DNA from: Ruegeria spongiae
Lineage (GTDB): Bacteria; Pseudomonadota; Alphaproteobacteria; Rhodobacterales; Rhodobacteraceae
Direction of reading: 5' to 3'
Assembly: GCF_023502395.1 (NCBI RefSeq)
Contig: NZ_JAMFMB010000002.1
Location: forward strand, 124,001 to 188,000
Length of the DNA stretch: 64,000 nucleotides
Shown here piece by piece: positions 60,934 through 64,000 of this stretch. A program made the translations under genes and the position numbers. Under the pieces are notes generated by a model, which was given only the letters and a program-made list of their open reading frames with translations, was not told where the DNA came from and made no database searches. The stretch's first letter is position 1. The number at the start of each line of letters is the position of its first letter.

Positions 60934-61908
60934 ATGGCGGGCAAATCCGAACCACAGCCGCGTAACATCCATTTCGACGTGATCGTCGCGGATGGGTTTG
61001 TACTGACCGAGGTTGCCGGTGTGGTTGATGTGATCCGTACGGCGAACCGGGTGTTTCCCAAGACCCAGTTCTCGTGGCGGTACCGGTCGCGCGGTGGCGG
61101 GCCGGTGGCCTGCCGGGCGGGCGCCACGGTCGAGACTCTGAAGCTCGACCGCAATGCCGATGCCGACTATGTCTTCGTGATCGGCAATGCCGACCCGGAT
61201 CACCCGGACATGTCGCTGGGCCGCATGGTGCAGGACTATACCTATCGCGGCGCGCAGGTGTTCCTGCTGGCCGAGGCCGCGACCCGCTACATTCGCGATT
61301 TCGGTGGCCAGTCAGGCCAGCATACGACCCATTGGGAAAACTCTTTCATCCTGCGCGAACGGATGGAACCGCTTGATGCCCGCCATGCGCTGGCCTCGCA
61401 GGTCGGGCAGGTGGTGACCTGCGCCGGCATGGGATCGACCATCGACGTGACGCTGGAATTGATCGGGCGGCACATGTCGAGTGCGGCGATGATGACGGTG
61501 TCCGACATCTTTCTGCACGAACGCGTCCGCGACTATGCTTCGCCGCAGCCCTATTCCGGCATCAAATCCACCACCACCGGGGACGAGAAGCTGGACCAGT
61601 GCATCAAGATCATGCAGGCCAATATCGAAGAGCCGGTCGCGATCCATGAACTGGTGGGCACGCTGGGCCTGTCCAACCGCTCGCTGGAGCGTAAGTTCAA
61701 GACGTTTCTGGGCACCACGCCCAATGGCTTCTACCGCGAGATGCGCCTGACCAAGGCCAACAACCTGCTGCTCAACACCACGATGAGTATCGGCGAGGTC
61801 GGTCTGGCCTGTGGTTTCCCGAATGGGTTCTCGGGCATCTACAAAAGCTTCTTTGGCGTCACGCCTTTTGCGGTCCGCCGCCGCAGGCGGGTGCCGGATC
61901 ATCCCTGA
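60934..61908 (+). CDS. GlxA family AraC-type regulator (GbdR-like)
   Basis: A 324-residue regulator with an N-terminal DJ-1/PfpI-like domain (about 12-190; FDVIVADGFVLTEVAGVVDVIR as VADGFVLTEVAGVVD, VVTCAGMGSTIDV) and a C-terminal AraC helix-turn-helix pair (about 225-320; ELVGTLGLSNRSLERKFKTFLG as LSNRSLERKFKTF, ACGFPNGFSGIYKSFFGVTP). GbdR, the activator of glycine betaine and dimethylglycine catabolism in Pseudomonas, has this layout. It lies 11 bases after the methyltransferase gene. Confidence 0.88.
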   Translation: MAGKSEPQPRNIHFDVIVADGFVLTEVAGVVDVIRTANRVFPKTQFSWRYRSRGGGPVACRAGATVETLKLDRNADADYVFVIGNADPDHPDMSLGRMVQDYTYRGAQVFLLAEAATRYIRDFGGQSGQHTTHWENSFILRERMEPLDARHALASQVGQVVTCAGMGSTIDVTLELIGRHMSSAAMMTVSDIFLHERVRDYASPQPYSGIKSTTTGDEKLDQCIKIMQANIEEPVAIHELVGTLGLSNRSLERKFKTFLGTTPNGFYREMRLTKANNLLLNTTMSIGEVGLACGFPNGFSGIYKSFFGVTPFAVRRRRRVPDHP

Positions 61909-61995
61909 TTTCCGGCACGGCCTGACGCTTTTGGCAGATTTCCCGCCGCATACCCGTGGCAATACAGAAGCAACGGCAGATTCGGAGATAAAACC

Positions 61996-64000
61996 ATGGC
62001 AGATCTTCCCAGCAAGGCGCGGGTTGTCATCATCGGGGGGGGCGTGATCGGATGTTCGGTCGCCTATCACCTGACCAAGAAGGGCTGGAGCGATGTTGTG
62101 CTGCTGGAACGCAAGCAGCTCACGTCCGGCACCACGTGGCACGCCGCCGGTCTGATCGCGCAGCTGCGCGCCACCGCCAACATGACCAGGCTGGCGAAAT
62201 ACAGCCAGGAACTCTATGGCTCGCTTGAGGAGGAAACCGGCGTTGCCACCGGGTTCAAGCGCTGTGGTTCGATCACCGTTGCGCTGACCGAAGAGCGCCG
62301 CGAAGAGATCTATCGTCAGGCCGCCATGGCCCGCGCCTTTGGGGTTGAAGTCGAAGAGATTTCCAACGAGCGGGTGCAGGAGCTGTATCCGCATATCAAT
62401 CTGGAAGGTGTCAAAGGCGCGGTTTATCTGCCGCTGGACGGGCAGGGCGATCCGGCCAACATCGCGCTGGCATTGGCCAAGGGCGCGCGTCAGCGTGGCG
62501 GGGTGGTCAAGGAGCGCATCAAGGTCACCGAGATCGTCAAGCAGGGCCGCAAGGTCACCGGGGTCGATTGGGTCTCGGATGATGGCAAGGATTCGGGCCA
62601 TATCGAATGTGACATGGTGGTGAACTGCGCGGGCATGTGGGGTCATGAAGTGGGTCGCATGGCGGGTGTGAACGTACCGCTGCATGCCTGCGAGCATTTC
62701 TACATCGTCACCGAGAATATCGATGGCATGACCCGGTTGCCGGTGCTGCGGGTGCCGGACGAATGCGCCTATTACAAGGAAGACGCAGGGAAATTCCTGC
62801 TGGGCGCGTTTGAACCCAACGCCAAGCCCTGGGCCATGAACGGCATCCCCGACACGTTCGAATTTGACCAGCTACCCGAGGATTTCGACCATTTCGAGCC
62901 GATCCTCGAGGCCGCCTGCAACCGCGTGCCATTGCTGGCTGAGGCTGGGATTCATACGTTTTTCAACGGCCCTGAAAGCTTCACGCCCGACGATGCCTAT
63001 CACCTTGGCCTTGCGCCTGAGATGGACAATGTCTGGGTTGCGGCAGGGTTCAACTCGATCGGTATCCAGTCGGCAGGTGGCGCGGGCATGGCGCTGGCCG
63101 AATGGATGGATAGCGGCGAGAAACCTTTCGATCTGGGCGATGTCGATATCAGCCGGATGCAGCCGTTCCAGGGCAACAAGCAGTATCTGTTCGAGCGTTC
63201 AAAAGAAACGCTGGGCCTGCTGTATGCCGACCACTATCCCTATCGCCAGAAAGCCACCGCGCGTGGCGTGCGCCGGACACCGTTCCATCACCACCTGCTG
63301 GAACAAGGCGCGGTGATGGGTGAGCTGGCGGGTTGGGAACGCGCCAACTGGTTCGCAAATCCGGGACAGGAGCGGGAATACCAGTATAGCTGGAAGCGTC
63401 AGAACTGGTTCGAAAATTCCGCCGCTGAACATCGCGCCATTCGCGAGAATGTGGGCATGTATGACATGTCCACCTTCGGCAAGATCCGCGTCGAGGGGCC
63501 CGATGCCGAGGCTTTCATGAACTATGTCGGCGGTGGGGATTATTCGGGGCCGGTGGGCAAGATCGTCTATACCCAGTTCCTCAACCGCGCTGGCGGGATC
63601 GAGGCGGATGTGACCGTCACGCGGCTGAGCGAGCTGGCCTATCTGGTTGTCACCCCGGCGGCAACGCGGCTGGCTGACCAGACCTGGATGGAACGCCACA
63701 AAGGCGATTTCAACGTGATCATCACCGACGTGACTGCGGGCGAAGGCGTGCTGGCCGTGATGGGCCCGAACGCGCGCGCGCTGCTGCAAAAGGTCTCGCC
63801 CGCCGATTTCTCGAACGCGGTGAACCCGTTTGGCACCGCGCAGGAGATCGAGATCGGCATGGGTCTGGCCCGTGTCCACCGCGTGACTTACGTGGGCGAG
63901 CTGGGCTGGGAGGTCTACGTGGCCTCCGACATGGCTGGACATGTGTTTGAAACCTTGCATGACGCCGGGCAGGATATGGGCCTGAAGCTGTGCGGAATGC
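61996..64000 (+). CDS. Second dimethylglycine-dehydrogenase-like flavoprotein with GcvT domain, partial
   Basis: An open frame from ATG 61996 runs off the window end after 668 codons without a stop. It starts MADLPSKARVVIIGGG, nearly the same as the flavoprotein at 56530, and has the covalent-flavin motif GTTWHAAG (His49), GELAGWERANWF and the GcvT part up to VGELGWEVYVASD. It is a diverged paralogue, not a duplicate. The pair may act on successive N-methyl substrates, for example dimethylglycine and sarcosine. The 87-base gap before it has no clear terminator. Confidence 0.9.
   Translation, partial: MADLPSKARVVIIGGGVIGCSVAYHLTKKGWSDVVLLERKQLTSGTTWHAAGLIAQLRATANMTRLAKYSQELYGSLEEETGVATGFKRCGSITVALTEERREEIYRQAAMARAFGVEVEEISNERVQELYPHINLEGVKGAVYLPLDGQGDPANIALALAKGARQRGGVVKERIKVTEIVKQGRKVTGVDWVSDDGKDSGHIECDMVVNCAGMWGHEVGRMAGVNVPLHACEHFYIVTENIDGMTRLPVLRVPDECAYYKEDAGKFLLGAFEPNAKPWAMNGIPDTFEFDQLPEDFDHFEPILEAACNRVPLLAEAGIHTFFNGPESFTPDDAYHLGLAPEMDNVWVAAGFNSIGIQSAGGAGMALAEWMDSGEKPFDLGDVDISRMQPFQGNKQYLFERSKETLGLLYADHYPYRQKATARGVRRTPFHHHLLEQGAVMGELAGWERANWFANPGQEREYQYSWKRQNWFENSAAEHRAIRENVGMYDMSTFGKIRVEGPDAEAFMNYVGGGDYSGPVGKIVYTQFLNRAGGIEADVTVTRLSELAYLVVTPAATRLADQTWMERHKGDFNVIITDVTAGEGVLAVMGPNARALLQKVSPADFSNAVNPFGTAQEIEIGMGLARVHRVTYVGELGWEVYVASDMAGHVFETLHDAGQDMGLKLCGM

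Noticed and set aside
1-64000. tRNA, rRNA, tmRNA, CRISPR arrays, insertion sequences, integrases
   Set aside because: No T-arm-like GGTTCGAATCC sequences, no spaced direct repeats of CRISPR type, and no transposase or integrase motifs were seen while reading both strands; a model-based search could still find a small RNA.

Overview
The window is high-GC bacterial DNA (64 kb) that reads as a chromosome segment of a marine alphaproteobacterium of the Roseobacter group (Rhodobacterales, Ruegeria-like). The basis is the mix of families: cytochrome c2/c-550 with type-1 isopentenyl-diphosphate isomerase, fused peptide-transporter ATPases, dimethylglycine-dehydrogenase-like flavoproteins, a ROK-type xylose regulator, and dense minus-strand operons with ATGA/GTGA overlaps. 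The species call is inference; no rRNA or tRNA gene was seen. Coding density is very high and no insertion sequence, prophage or CRISPR array is visible.

Layout. 1-6.1 kb (minus): a complete family-5 peptide ABC transporter operon (binding protein, two permeases, one polypeptide carrying both ATPase domains) with a gene for a pentameric ligand-gated ion channel inserted between binding protein and permeases. 6.2-9.1 kb: panB-panC, idi and a periplasmic cytochrome c. 9.2-16.1 kb (minus): a P1 peptidase, an SDR, arfB, a queuosine-precursor transporter, a phytase-like esterase, mepA, a UMF1 transporter and a thioesterase. 16.2-19.4 kb (plus): yggT-family gene, recQ, yaaA. 19.5-25.9 kb (minus): a beta-oxidation-type operon (fused hydratase/hydroxyacyl-CoA dehydrogenase, thiolase, two acyl-CoA dehydrogenases, IclR regulator). 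26-32.7 kb (minus): a four-gene MoxR-DUF58-DUF4159-membrane protein operon. 33.4-43.6 kb: a xylose regulon (xylB, ROK repressor, xylFHG, xylA) that also holds a di-haem peroxidase and an FG-GAP/CRTAC1 protein; both xyl promoters carry the same palindrome, TTATTTT-N7-AAAATAA. 43.6-49.1 kb (minus): a second complete peptide ABC transporter. 49.5-50.3 kb: an RsbV/RsbW-like switch pair. 50.4-54.8 kb: thiolase, esterase, free-methionine-sulfoxide reductase, a membrane LytTR regulator and small membrane proteins. 54.9-64 kb (plus): a methylamine/betaine-type one-carbon cluster (XRE-cupin regulator, LysE exporter, GFA protein, two dimethylglycine-dehydrogenase-like enzymes, an MDR reductase, a betaine-homocysteine-methyltransferase-like enzyme, a GlxA/GbdR-like activator), cut by the window end.

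How it fits together: the window is mostly nutrient scavenging (two peptide-type importers, xylose, acyl-CoA and N-methyl compounds) with dedicated local regulators. The most unusual item is the ligand-gated channel embedded in a peptide-import operon. The best regulatory signals are the paired xylose operators and a duplicated TGAAA-N13-TTTCA palindrome ahead of the XRE-cupin regulator.
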